64,000 nucleotides of DNA from Planctomycetota bacterium (GCA_028289345.1 JANQQL010000045.1:1-64000), one strand, 5' to 3'; positions 45,501-54,182 are shown, counted from the first letter of the stretch. Made by a program: numbers and translations. Notes: generated from the letters alone by a model not told the origin.

Positions 45501-47999
45501 GACGGACAAGTGACGACGCTCAACTACGACAGTTCCGGGCGATTGACAAGCACCGTCGACCCGCTCGGAAACGTCGTGTCGAGTCAGTTCGACGACCGCC
45601 GCAAACTTGTCGAGCAAATGACTGAAATGCGAGACGGTGGCACGGGAAATGGCGCTCTGCTCGACACGATTACCGACCAGTGGCTCCACCATCCCAATGG
45701 CCATCTATCCCAATTCATCGATGGAGAGAATCGAACGATCACGGTCGAGCACGACTCACAGAATCGGGAGAAATCCTGGAAACAAGGGTCGGCCCCCGCG
45801 ACGACGGCGGTCCTCTCCGATGGCGATACCGTCGACACCCTGACCCTGCCGAACGGAACCGTCGTCCAACTCGTGCATGACTCGAATGACCGCCTGCAAT
45901 CAGAAACGGTCGTCACCCTTGGAACAGGAGTCGATGGACTCGTGACGTCGGTCCAATACTCCTTCGATGAACTCGAACGACTCGTCTTTGCCGACAATGG
46001 CGTTTGCCAACTAGACCGTGAATACGACTCCCGTGGCAACCTCATCAAAGAGACGGTCACCGACTCGTCGGGAAGCTACACCACCGAAGCCACCTACAAT
46101 GGCATGCTCGGACTGCAGTCTCTGGCGTACCCCTCAGGCTTGCTGATCTCTCGCAATCCCCACGCAACGAACAACTTCGTGGACGAAATCCAAGTCAACG
46201 GCTCCACCTACTTTGACCACGAGTATGTGGGACGCCGAATCCTGTCTCGCCTCGCAACTCCTCCAGGCGGCGTCAACGTCAAGTTGCGGCAAATGTTCGA
46301 TGCAGCGAACCGCCTATTCCTTCAGATCCACGACCGCCCCAGTGTCCCCGGAATGGACATCGTTTTCGCACACATGAGAAATGGAGTGGGACTCAAGACG
46401 GCGACGTCTCGCCAGACCCAGAACCTGGGAGACCAGTTCTTCTATGACAGCAGGTATCAACTCCAGAAAGTCAGAGAAGATGTTGCTTCGAGTTCTCTGT
46501 CTGACCCAATGGCCCCGGCCCTCAGCGAACATAGCTACGACTACGACAAGGCAAAGAATCGCACGGAAGTGGACGTGGACGGATCGGTGACCAGTTTCAC
46601 TGCAAACGACCGCAATCAGATCGATACCATCAACGGTTCAGCGATTCACTACGACAACAACGGCAACATGATCGACGATGGCACCTTTGAGTATGTCTAC
46701 GACTTTCGAAATCGTCTTCGCAAAGTCATGACTGGCTCAACGCTGGTGGTGGAATTTCAGTATGACCCCCTTGGAAGACGCTTCCGAAAGATCACCCCAT
46801 CGACCGATGAACGAGAGCTGTGGTTTGGCCAGCAACTTCTCGAGATCCACCGAACCGAGAACAGCTCAACCAGCATTCAGGAACTGATTTGGGGCAAAGA
46901 CTTTGAAGATCTCGCACTCCTCCGAGTGGATGGCGTGGACTACTTCCTGTTTCGCGATGACCAGCAGTCCACGACACATGTCGTTGACGCGACGGGAACG
47001 CTGATCGAGTCTTACGATTATGACCCCTTTGGCTCGCCCACGATCTCCGACTCGAATGGAGTGACCATTCCTCTGTCTCAGGTTCACAACCCCTCCCTCT
47101 ACACGGGCCGGCGCTGGGATTCCGAGTGCGACCTCTACTACTACCGAACCCGTTACTACAGCCCCTCGCTCGGGAGGTTCCTCACGACCGACACGATCGG
47201 GCTGGAGGGCGGGACCAACCTCTACGCTTACACGGAAAACAACCCTGTCAACGGCCGAGACCCATTTGGTACGACCATCTGGAAAGACTTCCTGGATCGC
47301 GCAGACCCAACCGGCAAACTGACGCGGCGAATGAACGTATTGAAAGGAGAAGCCAAGTCGTGGCCCTTCAGCAACTTTAGCGTGGGCCTCGGCAAGGGTG
47401 GGCCCTCGGTGCGGTCAGGCATCGACATCTTTGGCGACGAGCTCGCGAAGATCACTGAAGAAATCATCAACACCCATTTCCAGCTGATCGACAAAGCGGC
47501 GCAGTTTGTCATCGCCTTCATGAACGAAATCTCTTTCAAGATTGATGGCCTTCTCGGCCAGATCGGTCAACTGATTGAATCAGGCGCAGAACCGGGCTCA
47601 TATACTTTCGAGATCGCGGGCGAGGAAGTGAAGTATGAACACCATGCAAATGGCTTGGTCGCCGGAGAAGCAAAGTACGACAACGGAACTTGCGCCCTTG
47701 TCACTGCGAACGGCGGGCTGACAGCGAAGGTGCCCGCGGGAACCGCAGGATGCGACATGGTCACCCGAAATCCACTCACGGGCACCATTACCTACGTCAC
47801 AGCCGACAAGTTCGTATTCGTGAGATACAGCGATGGACGAACGGTGATGAAGCTAAAGAACGGAAACACGTTCGTTTACGACAAAAATGGCAAGCTAATC
47901 AAGCATTGCAAGCCTGGCGAAGAGTGTCGGGCCGCGGACGAAGACTACGATGGACTCCCGTCCGTCGCGGGCCAAGATCCCCCGACCGAAGACGAGTGA
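42597..47999 (+). CDS. Secreted RHS/YD-repeat protein with a different tail
   Basis: The 1800-residue protein starts MRFRNHLWIWCFLGSVSHAQ, a short signal peptide. Residues 65-130 are the RHS opening domain (LLLYSGEFLHEQVDFELPGR, VEWRRTYRS). YD repeats then run to the conserved end (YYRTRYYSPSLGRFLTTDTI ... NNPVNGRDPFG) near residue 1558. The 242-residue tail is unrelated to that of the first RHS protein: a helical part with an amphipathic stretch (IINTHFQLIDKAAQFVIAFM), then short beta repeats with YD-like spacing (VKYEHHANGLVAGEAKYDNG, FVYDKNGKLIKHCKPGEECR). No toxin family was recognised and no gene follows on the same strand within the next 85 bases. It probably acts as a secreted or surface shell; alternatives are intercellular competition or adhesion. 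Confidence 0.93.
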   Translation: MRFRNHLWIWCFLGSVSHAQFVDVPPVPITPPGGAGSSTVDLNVLPTLEDPNYNQSRRATEPLGDANELLLYSGEFLHEQVDFELPGRAGSAVEWRRTYRSRLVHDGPLGFGWTHSYHDILKDGTLAIQRVGPSGELEVFNLFFGVFRSGYQELSREPDGSFLLLSPTGEKRTYSVPNSSGISRLTSIQDRRGSTILLTYDSQERLSTITDTFGRTTTLSHYATNRIKDVTDPSGRTWTYRYNHDGTLRSVTVPDINFGSGPAGDFVFYEYLSFASNKKIQQLIFPEGVRFQNTYLPDGTLETHQRGPGSWSFSYQTIGSSRLAHVTDRNGNIRHYTFGDGLFNSGYLYSVVEDMNRGINPNSPPSYTTQFDFEPALNGAGTYSTTAYPDGRIQYNLFDKNNPSRSSRGNVRERRTNPSDGSTPQRKWFIYETRFNQVKISVSAEAFPTNSVPLTGGSYPELDIDDPSISPFVTEHIFDYEEVLHDIDYNGDGTLGPEHGNIVKTIFPKVDAHATRAEKRYLYNSAGQRIEMVDSRGYRTRNFYWPATDPFGLNTQSVPVSSSSVPGGLLAKVVVDYSEDPATIDPNTGAPHRNLTTTTRYDSRGNLISRTDPRGNETTYAFNGWNKQVHETSPAPFYYVTQQVYDNNGQVIERLHQNIDENGVSNSENPWIQEFFTYNGIGKLTELKRELAEGVYETTRFIHDKNENVVLTMSPAATSGIDTSNVTSSVFDERDLLYSQTEGGFTAQFAALSAHDHIDLNSIGVTTTANPSTAHHTYHSSTELIHYSNPEQEITETTLDGLARPKEITHPDGGKTVIGYDLMDRQTLIQAFDASDRLLSEESTTYDRRGKKLSTKAPYFRWDNNTMVPITTDGDGDGEIETTILRDLAGNDVGQVNDRGLTTQRFLDGTGQVYREVDPSGNTTTQTFDGNNNAVTTTRVEIKPSGTKTLVYSASFDEQNRKVTTTAPDGQVTTLNYDSSGRLTSTVDPLGNVVSSQFDDRRKLVEQMTEMRDGGTGNGALLDTITDQWLHHPNGHLSQFIDGENRTITVEHDSQNREKSWKQGSAPATTAVLSDGDTVDTLTLPNGTVVQLVHDSNDRLQSETVVTLGTGVDGLVTSVQYSFDELERLVFADNGVCQLDREYDSRGNLIKETVTDSSGSYTTEATYNGMLGLQSLAYPSGLLISRNPHATNNFVDEIQVNGSTYFDHEYVGRRILSRLATPPGGVNVKLRQMFDAANRLFLQIHDRPSVPGMDIVFAHMRNGVGLKTATSRQTQNLGDQFFYDSRYQLQKVREDVASSSLSDPMAPALSEHSYDYDKAKNRTEVDVDGSVTSFTANDRNQIDTINGSAIHYDNNGNMIDDGTFEYVYDFRNRLRKVMTGSTLVVEFQYDPLGRRFRKITPSTDERELWFGQQLLEIHRTENSSTSIQELIWGKDFEDLALLRVDGVDYFLFRDDQQSTTHVVDATGTLIESYDYDPFGSPTISDSNGVTIPLSQVHNPSLYTGRRWDSECDLYYYRTRYYSPSLGRFLTTDTIGLEGGTNLYAYTENNPVNGRDPFGTTIWKDFLDRADPTGKLTRRMNVLKGEAKSWPFSNFSVGLGKGGPSVRSGIDIFGDELAKITEEIINTHFQLIDKAAQFVIAFMNEISFKIDGLLGQIGQLIESGAEPGSYTFEIAGEEVKYEHHANGLVAGEAKYDNGTCALVTANGGLTAKVPAGTAGCDMVTRNPLTGTITYVTADKFVFVRYSDGRTVMKLKNGNTFVYDKNGKLIKHCKPGEECRAADEDYDGLPSVAGQDPPTEDE

Positions 48000-48010
48000 A
48001 CACAACCGAG

Positions 48011-48038
48011 CATGGGCCAGCCTTCCGGCTGGCCCATG
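48011..48038. terminator. Perfect stem-loop between convergent genes
   Basis: CATGGGCCAGCC-TTCC-GGCTGGCCCATG is a perfect 12-bp stem 12 bases after the RHS stop. No T run follows on either side, so it may end transcription weakly, protect 3' ends or serve both convergent genes. Confidence 0.55.
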
Positions 48039-48087
48039 CATCGGCTTGTCCGATCAACAACGCAATGTCCGGAAGAATCCCGAGGCA

Positions 48088-49608
48088 CTAAGGACTTCCG
48101 GCACCCAGCAGATAGGTGTAGGACGCCGGCATCCTGGCCACTCCACAGCCCTGGGAGACCTCCACGTCCACGGTTCGCGAGACGACCATTGCCCGCTCGA
48201 GCATGCCCAGGCGGAGGCGGGGCACGACCACTTCCAGGGTGTTTTCGTCGATGCAGGTGACCGACCTGGCCGCTGTCCCGTCGAAGAAGACGCGACTTTC
48301 CGACGTGAACCCCTCTCCGGACACCACGATCCGGTTACCCCCAAAACGCGGGCCGACCGGGGGCGCAACGCCTGACACAGCGAGGGGGCCATACACATAC
48401 GTCGCACCGACGCTCGCGTCGGCCCCGACCGACGACACGGCAACCGTGCCGGCATGGATCCCGACGGCGTTGGCGGTAAACGCGGTGCTCGCCGCATCAC
48501 AAGGCAGGATCTTCTGTCTCTCCGTCCAGGTCGTGGCTTCTCTCTCAAACACATAGGCGGCGCCAGTCTCGTCCGCACGGGGCGCTCCCACCACCAGCAG
48601 ATTCCCGTCCAGAGCAACCGAGAATCCGAAAATGTCTCCCGCCTGCCCGTCGCTGGCGACGAGCCGGGGCCCCTGCACCCAATCCGTTCCGTTGAACTGG
48701 AACAGATAAGCCGAACCGGAGTCGTCACCGGAAGGGTCGTCGTGAAACGCCCCGGACACCAGACGATTCCCCTCGAGATCGAGGGAGGTTCCGAGCTCGT
48801 CGCGTGGGCGCCCGTCGTTCGCCTTCAACTTCTGGGATTCCGTCCACTGATTCCCATCGTGGTTGAAGACGTAGATGGATCCACTCCTGGCAGGATCGTC
48901 CTCCCAGGGGGCACTGATGGCCAAGACTCCGCCGTCGATCGCGACCTCGGCCCCGAAACGGTCCTCCTCGGCCCGGTCCGAGGCAACCAACTTCTGTTGC
49001 TCGAGCCACTGGTTGCCATCGAAGCCGTAGACGAACGCGGAACCCGTGGAATGGACTCCATCGACGTCGTCAGCAACCGCACCCACGAGGATCACGTCTC
49101 CGTCGATGTCGCACGCAGCGCCGAAGCTCGAGAAAGTGGTCGCGCTGCTAGGGGTCAGCTCCGCCTCTTCGATCCAGAGGCCGGACACCGGGTTGCGCCG
49201 GAAGACGTAGGCCGCGCCCACGGATCCTTGCGACCACGCCCCAATGACCGCGACGTCCCCGTCCAAGGCGACCGTCGTTCCGAACCGCGAATCCTCGTCG
49301 AGGCCGCTGGCGACGAGCTTCTGCTCCAAGGTCCACTCGCCGTTCTGCCGGCGGTACACGAAGGCCGCACCCGTGAGGTCGAGATCGGCGCCGTCATTTC
49401 CCATCCCGATCAGCGCCACGTCGCCCTGGATCACGGCGTCCGCCCCGAAGGTGGCAAAGGGAGCGCTCTGGTCCGCCACGATCTTCTGCATCTCGGCGTA
49501 GTTGTCTTGACCGAATAGCGACGGGGACACGACGACAGGGATGAGCAGCCCCCCGACGACACCAAACAGCAAACGCTTGCTGCTGCGAAACTGGCACGGA
49601 CAGTTCAT
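48088..49608 (-). CDS. Secreted FG-GAP repeat protein with C-terminal IPT/TIG domain
   Basis: The ATG with GAGAGG upstream gives 506 residues and a signal peptide (CQFRSSKRLLFGVVGGLLIP). Seven FG-GAP blades carry the consensus QKLxASDxxxxDxFGxxVAxxGDxxxVGA: SRFGTTVALDGDVAVIGAWS, SFGAACDIDGDVILVGAVAD, RFGAEVAIDGGVLAISAPWE, ELGTSLDLEGNRLVSGAFHD and IFGFSVALDGNLLVVGAPRA. Residues about 410-500 are an IPT/TIG immunoglobulin-like domain (PRFGGNRIVVSGEGFTSESR, VFFDGTAARSV) in place of the tail found on the related FG-GAP proteins. It probably sits at the cell surface; the ligand is unknown. Confidence 0.88.
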   Translation of the reverse strand: MNCPCQFRSSKRLLFGVVGGLLIPVVVSPSLFGQDNYAEMQKIVADQSAPFATFGADAVIQGDVALIGMGNDGADLDLTGAAFVYRRQNGEWTLEQKLVASGLDEDSRFGTTVALDGDVAVIGAWSQGSVGAAYVFRRNPVSGLWIEEAELTPSSATTFSSFGAACDIDGDVILVGAVADDVDGVHSTGSAFVYGFDGNQWLEQQKLVASDRAEEDRFGAEVAIDGGVLAISAPWEDDPARSGSIYVFNHDGNQWTESQKLKANDGRPRDELGTSLDLEGNRLVSGAFHDDPSGDDSGSAYLFQFNGTDWVQGPRLVASDGQAGDIFGFSVALDGNLLVVGAPRADETGAAYVFEREATTWTERQKILPCDAASTAFTANAVGIHAGTVAVSSVGADASVGATYVYGPLAVSGVAPPVGPRFGGNRIVVSGEGFTSESRVFFDGTAARSVTCIDENTLEVVVPRLRLGMLERAMVVSRTVDVEVSQGCGVARMPASYTYLLGAGSP

Positions 49609-50096
49609 GGAATGCCTCTCACGATCAGCGAATGCACGGGGCGTTGCCACGACACTGCTCATCCTAACTGCCGGCCCCTCGCCAGGAAACCAGAGGAGTC
49701 CCACACGGTGCGCCCCCCGGAGATCGGCAAGGGTGCGTCCAGAGCACCATCGCTGGACACCGAGCCGTCTTCGGTGATCGTGACCGGCCCCCAATGGGCG
49801 CGTCCACCGGCGATGAGAGTTCACTGACCAGGTTCGTATTCATGAGGCTGCCCCAAAGCAAGGTCCACCGACTCTGCGAGAGGCGGGAGGAGCTGGCCAT
49901 GTCACGTTGGTCGTGCGTGCGTCGCGCGGGCTATCTTTCCGTGAGAGAGAGGTTCCAACCGTCAGGCAGATGCGAGCATTTGCTCGCGCCTTTCCGCGAT
50001 TGGGATACGGACGAATCGGCATGCTTCTGAGGCGAGAGGGAACTCGACGTGAACGCCGCCACTGGTCAATCCAGCGGCGGGGAGAACGGAGCCCCG
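49609..50096. other. Intergenic, one stem-loop
   Basis: About 490 bases between two minus-strand genes. A 10-bp stem on the minus-strand RNA (CCGCCGCTGG/CCAGTGGCGG, 50056-50080) lies just after the YadA-head-like gene and may end its transcript, although no T run follows. The rest presumably includes the promoter of the FG-GAP gene. No coding sequence is supported. Confidence 0.4.
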
Positions 50097-51221
50097 TCAG
50101 TCGTCTTGGAACAGCGAGCCCGCACTCCAGTCATTGTGTCCGATCGCGCTCCTCGCACTGCCGCCACTTACCGACGCGCCCGTACCGCTGGCGGTGTTGC
50201 CAATCCCGCCGCTCACCGATGCGTGGTCGCCGCTCGCCGTGTTGTTGACCCCGCCGCTCACCACGGTGGAGAGATCGGCAGCAATGTTGTTCCGCCCGCC
50301 GCTCACCGAGGAGTTGAGGGCGCTGGCGGTGTTGCCATACCCGCCGCTCACCGAGGAGTAGTTGCCGCTTGCGGTGTTGTTTCGCCCACCACTCACTGCG
50401 GCGCGGCGGCCGCTCGCGACGTTGAGTAACCCGCTGCTCACCGATGCGTAGTCGCCGCTCGCGGTGTTGATGAATCCACCGTTCACCACCGCGGCACGGC
50501 CGTAAGCAATGTTGCTTCCCCCGCCGCTCACCGATGCGTAGACGCCGCTCGCGGTGTTGTTTCGTCCACCGCTCACCGAGGCGTAGTTCTCGCTGGCGGT
50601 GTTGAATCGCCCGCCGCTCACCGAGGCGAAGACACCGCTCGCGGTGTTGTTTCGCCCACCGCTCACCGAAGCGTAGAAGTCGCTGGCGGTGTTGATCAAC
50701 CCGCCACTCACCACCGCGGCGTGGGCAGAGGCGGTGTTGCTTCCCCCACCAATCACCGAGGCGTAGTGGCCGCTGGCGATGTTGTTTCGCCCGCCACTCA
50801 CGGAAGCGTAGTGGCCGCTGGCGGTGTTGTTCTGCCCGACAACAAGACCACCGAATGATGTGAAGTTGCTCTGATTCCCGCCAACGAAGTTGTGAGATCC
50901 CGTGCGGTCGTCACCCAGTGGGTTCCCCAGCTCGTTGTAGCCGACGATGAGGTTCCCGGTTCCATTCACCGTGGAGGTGGTGCCGAGTCCATTGACCACC
51001 TGAAAGTTGGCGCCGGACAGTCGAATGGTCTTCACCAGGCCACCCTGACCGTCGTCGAGCTGGACAATACTCATGTGGCTGAGAATCTCCTGTTGCTCCG
51101 GGGTCAGCGCATTGAGAACTGCATGTCTTGGCGCCGACGGGGCCTGGACTTGAAATGCACTCGCCTGTTGAAAGGTACCGACGATCGCAAGGGCAGAGAG
51201 AACACGAAGGAACCGCTTCAT
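50097..51221 (-). CDS. Secreted YadA-head-like repeat protein
   Basis: The ATG has an ideal ribosome site (AGGAGGTCATC) and gives 374 residues with a signal peptide (MKRFLRVLSALAIVGTFQQA). Residues 40-130 are a conserved-looking N-terminal part (SIVQLDDGQGGLVKTIRLSG, then TGNLIVGYNELGNP and FVGGN). Residues 131-355 are 15 perfect-length repeats of 15 residues with the consensus NNTASGxYASVSGGR, as in the left-handed beta-roll heads of trimeric autotransporters. The protein ends with GHNDWSAGSLFQDD and has no coiled-coil stalk, YadA anchor barrel or S74 chaperone, so it is not a complete autotransporter. A secreted or trimeric fibre-like protein is likely. The repeats are also visible at DNA level (period 45 bases). 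Confidence 0.85.
   Translation of the reverse strand: MKRFLRVLSALAIVGTFQQASAFQVQAPSAPRHAVLNALTPEQQEILSHMSIVQLDDGQGGLVKTIRLSGANFQVVNGLGTTSTVNGTGNLIVGYNELGNPLGDDRTGSHNFVGGNQSNFTSFGGLVVGQNNTASGHYASVSGGRNNIASGHYASVIGGGSNTASAHAAVVSGGLINTASDFYASVSGGRNNTASGVFASVSGGRFNTASENYASVSGGRNNTASGVYASVSGGGSNIAYGRAAVVNGGFINTASGDYASVSSGLLNVASGRRAAVSGGRNNTASGNYSSVSGGYGNTASALNSSVSGGRNNIAADLSTVVSGGVNNTASGDHASVSGGIGNTASGTGASVSGGSARSAIGHNDWSAGSLFQDD
50157..50831 (-). repeat. 15 tandem 45-bp coding repeats
   Basis: Fifteen consecutive units of 45 bases encode the 15-residue repeats. They are most alike around CGCTCACCGA and GCGGTGTTG on the plus strand. Unit length is constant, so unequal recombination would keep the frame. 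Confidence 0.9.
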
Positions 51222-51570
51222 GATGACCTCCTGGTGTGACTCATCGGACAAATCCTTGGTCCCGACAGCGCGAGAACCCAATGAAGCTGCGAAGTCAGCT
51301 GATCGGATCAATTCTATCAAGCAGCTCATCACCACTTGTTCGGCAGACGTTAGGGAAGCACACCTCGCAAGAGTGGGTTCGAACTCGCGACACGGTGTCC
51401 GGTTCAAGATCTCTTGGCGCATGGGGAAAACAAATCCTCGAGATCGAGGCGAAGCTCCTCGGCGACACCGCACAACGAACGACCGTCAAGGCGAGTTTCG
51501 ACTCGAATCACGAATCCGCGAATCAACAGGCTCTTTGCGACTCCACGCAACGACCTGCGAGCAAGAACAA
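51222..51570. other. Intergenic between YadA-head-like gene and tRNA
   Basis: About 350 bases. It should contain the promoter of the repeat protein. Frames that cross the tRNA gene encode typical tRNA-shadow peptides and are not genes. Nothing else recognised. Confidence 0.5.
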
Positions 51571-51647
51571 TGGTGGACCCGCTCGGGCTCGAACCGAGGA
51601 CCAACCGATTATGAGTCGGATGCTCTAACCAACTGAGCTACGGGTCC
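51571..51647 (-). tRNA. tRNA with CAU anticodon (Ile2 or elongator Met)
   Basis: A complete 77-base cloverleaf with encoded CCA: acceptor CGGGTCC/GGACCCG (minus-strand GGACCCG..CGGGTCC), D arm AGCTCAGTTGGTTAGAGC, anticodon loop CTCATAA with CAT at 51611-51613, variable loop with TTGGTC, and T arm CTCGGTTCGAGCCCGAG. CCA is encoded at the 3' end. The acceptor and variable-loop sequence resemble isoleucine-2 tRNA (CAU modified to read AUA) more than elongator Met, and it is not initiator-like because the 1-72 pair is G-C. I rate Ile2 as more likely. Confidence 0.93.
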
Positions 51648-51727
51648 ACCTGAGATGATTGTGAGTCTCCGCGATTTGCTGCGGAAGTGCGCAGCACCAA
51701 GCGCCGCATTCCCCATCGACCGCCACG

Positions 51728-52624
51728 TCACCGCAACACCTGGGTCCTCTTCCGTGGCGCCAACTCTTGCATTTTTTCCTGCAACGCCTCGCGCAGTGCC
51801 TTGTCCCGAGGCTGCGTCACGTTCAGCGCTCGCGCCAGCTGCAACCTCGCTTCTTTGGTTCGCCCGGATCGCTCCAACAGCAGAGCATAGTTCGTCAGCC
51901 CCCCCAGGTGCTCGGGTGACTGTTCGAGAAGCCGAAGGTACGCCTTCTCCGCGTCCGGATCTTCGGAAAGCTGCTCATGGGCAAGGGCCTGGTGAAACAA
52001 CAGTTCCGTCGGGGGCGACTCTTTCGTCTCCACCGCTGTCAGTCGCTCCAGTGCCTGCTGCGCTCGCTCTTCTCCTCCTCGAGACAGGAGCAACGCGGCT
52101 TGGGCGACGGCGGGTTGCCACCAGTCGGGCGCGAGAGATTGCGCCTTCTGGAATGATTCGAGAGCTTCTTTCTCCTTGCCGACGTGGTGGAGGAGTTCCC
52201 CGATTTCGTACAGCCACTCGGCATTGTCGGGATCGTTGGCGAGGCGTGTTTGGAGGAGTTCCAGGGCAACCTGAGCTTGGCCCGCGCCGCGCAACGCATT
52301 CAGCTTGTGATCCAACAAGCGCGAATGGTCGGGATGAAACACGAGACTTTCATCCGCGGCCAAGAGAGCTTCCGTGAACCGTTTTTCATTCAAGAGCACC
52401 TCGATCCAAGCCGCCACGGCTTCCAAGGACTGTGGGTTCTGCTTGGCCAAGGGTTCGAGGATTTGGCGGGCTTCGGAAAGAGCTCCTTCGTCCAACCGTG
52501 CGAGGCCTTCGGCCGACATTTCTTCGACGGTGGGCTCCGGAGCGGAGGCACACGCGGTGATCAACACCACGCACCCTCCTGCCAACGTGCCCTGCGTTTT
52601 CCTCATCCACCTGCCCTGCGCCAT
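51728..52624 (-). CDS. TPR-repeat lipoprotein
   Basis: The start with GAAGGA upstream gives 298 residues; the signal (GTLAGGCVVLITACAS) ends in a lipobox ITAC, so the protein is a lipid-anchored lipoprotein. The rest is a run of TPR-type helical pairs (EARQILEPLAKQNPQSLEAV, EIGELLHHVGKEKEALESFQ, KAYLRLLEQSPEHLGGLTNY, ALLLERSGRTKEARLQLARA). Such proteins commonly act as assembly or docking factors in the envelope. No partner gene is nearby. Confidence 0.85.
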   Translation of the reverse strand: MAQGRWMRKTQGTLAGGCVVLITACASAPEPTVEEMSAEGLARLDEGALSEARQILEPLAKQNPQSLEAVAAWIEVLLNEKRFTEALLAADESLVFHPDHSRLLDHKLNALRGAGQAQVALELLQTRLANDPDNAEWLYEIGELLHHVGKEKEALESFQKAQSLAPDWWQPAVAQAALLLSRGGEERAQQALERLTAVETKESPPTELLFHQALAHEQLSEDPDAEKAYLRLLEQSPEHLGGLTNYALLLERSGRTKEARLQLARALNVTQPRDKALREALQEKMQELAPRKRTQVLR

Positions 52625-53203
52625 GGGTTGTCCTTCGTGACTCGTCCAAACTTCCGTTGCGCATCCCGGCGTTGCCGATTTCCAGCCGGACGGGGTCACT
52701 GCCCCACCGCGGCCCGATGCTCCTGCGACTCGGCATCTTCTTCGGTGAGCACTCGTGATTCACGAGTTTCCGTCTCCAGAATGAACCAAAGTTCTACCGC
52801 CGGGGGACTGGCAGCTGGGTTTCGCGTCTTGTTCTTTGCCACCGGTGACGGAGAGGAGTCTTCAATGCCGGTCCACCGTGCATCGTGGCGTCGTTCCTCC
52901 TTGGGAACGGCGCGAGCACGTTCGGCACTCGGCGCTCGCACCGACCGTCTTCCTGACACCTGCTTCGGTCACTCCATCCGTGGGCGAAACCCTGGCCCCT
53001 CCGCGGAAACTCCAAGGATCGAGCCCCGGGAAACGCTGCGGACCCACCCCTGACTCGAGGGGCACCGTCCCTTGCCATCCGTCACCGAGACCCCAAACCC
53101 GGCAGCTCTCCCCACGGTTAGGATCTGCCATCCCGATCCCGACGGCGGGCTCCCGCAGTGAGGACCCGCTGTCCGGATACTGCTCACTCCGGAAACGCGA
53201 TCC
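52625..53203. other. Divergent intergenic region
   Basis: About 580 bases between the TPR lipoprotein and the HAD gene. Minus-strand frames that cover part of it continue antisense through the HAD gene and are shadows. No RNA gene, repeat or hairpin could be supported. Confidence 0.45.
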
Positions 53204-53884
53204 GTGATCACCGCCCTCTCTCTCGACGCCGGCAACACCCTGTTCACCGAGCGGACTTCTCGCGCCGAGGTCTACACTCGAATCGCCGCAGATCACGGCC
53301 TTCCACTCGAAGAAACGGCGGTCGCCGAAGCCATGGACCAAATCCACCAGGCACTCCCCCAAACGATCGACGGCGCGTTTCGCTACAGCGTCCCATGGTT
53401 TCGCCACTTCATCCGCGAAGTCTTTGCGAAGCTCGGGGTCCGGAGCGTCCCTCGTCCCATCGAGACGAAGCTCTTCGAAGCCTTCGAAACCGCCTCGACG
53501 TTCCGCCTGTTCGACGACGTCTTGCCCACGCTTCGAACCCTCCACACTGCGGGCGTCCCGATGATCGTGGTGAGCAATTGGGCGCCCAGCCTTCCGAAGC
53601 TCCTGAAGCGGTTGCAGTTGGACTCCTTCTTCGATCACTGCCTGGTTTCGGCGACCGCGGAAGCGGAGAAGCCCGAGCCCGAGATCTTCCGCCTAGCGTG
53701 CCGACGGCTGAACCTTCCCGCCGACCAGCTCCTCCACGTTGGCGACCACCCGGTCAACGATGTCGAGGGGGCCCGAGCCATAGGCTGTCAGGCCTTGCTG
53801 TTGGATCGCCGGAACGCCAGGGACCACTCGGATCGCCTAACGAGCCTCGCCCAACTCATAGAGCGGTTCCGACACACTGGCTGA
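53204..53884 (+). CDS. HAD-superfamily hydrolase
   Basis: The 226-residue protein starts at GTG. Motif I is LSLDAGNTLF (nucleophile D8; the second Asp of the phosphatase-type DxD is Gly, as in many dehalogenase-like HADs of unknown substrate). Motif II is in MIVVSNWAPS, motif III the Lys in AEAEKPEPEIF, and motif IV GDHPVNDVEGA. The cap is a short helical C1 type between motifs I and II. Lack of the second Asp makes a phosphatase role uncertain; dehalogenase-like or a substrate-specific phosphohydrolase both fit. Confidence 0.88.
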   Translation: MITALSLDAGNTLFTERTSRAEVYTRIAADHGLPLEETAVAEAMDQIHQALPQTIDGAFRYSVPWFRHFIREVFAKLGVRSVPRPIETKLFEAFETASTFRLFDDVLPTLRTLHTAGVPMIVVSNWAPSLPKLLKRLQLDSFFDHCLVSATAEAEKPEPEIFRLACRRLNLPADQLLHVGDHPVNDVEGARAIGCQALLLDRRNARDHSDRLTSLAQLIERFRHTG

Positions 53885-54060
53885 CCAAGGCTCTTTTGGG
53901 GAATCCCCCCAAGCGTCCCGGGGAAGCCCTCCCCGCAACGGCTCGGCGAGCCCGTCAAATGAAGCTAAGATTAAGAAGCGTCGTGCACCACGGGAGGGGT
54001 GTTGAGGGATGTGATGACGACCTTGGTGGTGGCATTGACGACTCCAGCAGTGCAATCAGT

Positions 54061-54166
54061 GAAGGTTTAAGGTTCGGATCTTTACGCTCTCACCAGGCTC
54101 AGTACCCGATGTCTTCCATGCTTGTTTCGACAGGCTTCCCAACGTAAGGGGCGGCCTTAAACCTTC
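54061..54166. repeat. Long stem-loop with 12-bp terminal inverted repeat
   Basis: GAAGGTTTAAGG (54061-54072) is perfectly inverted as CCTTAAACCTTC (54155-54166). Inside, CTTTACG and CGTAAGG extend the stem after a small internal loop, leaving a loop of about 45 bases. This may be a small mobile element or a structured RNA. Confidence 0.6.
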
Positions 54167-54182
54167 CTTTCTTGCTTTCCCT

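Noticed and set aside
50157..50831. CRISPR array
   Set aside because: The regular 45-bp repeats have no unique spacers and are in frame with a secreted repeat protein.
51404..51636. Peptides ending in WTRSGSNRGPTDYESDALTN-like sequence
   Set aside because: This is the usual translation of a tRNA gene, not a protein.
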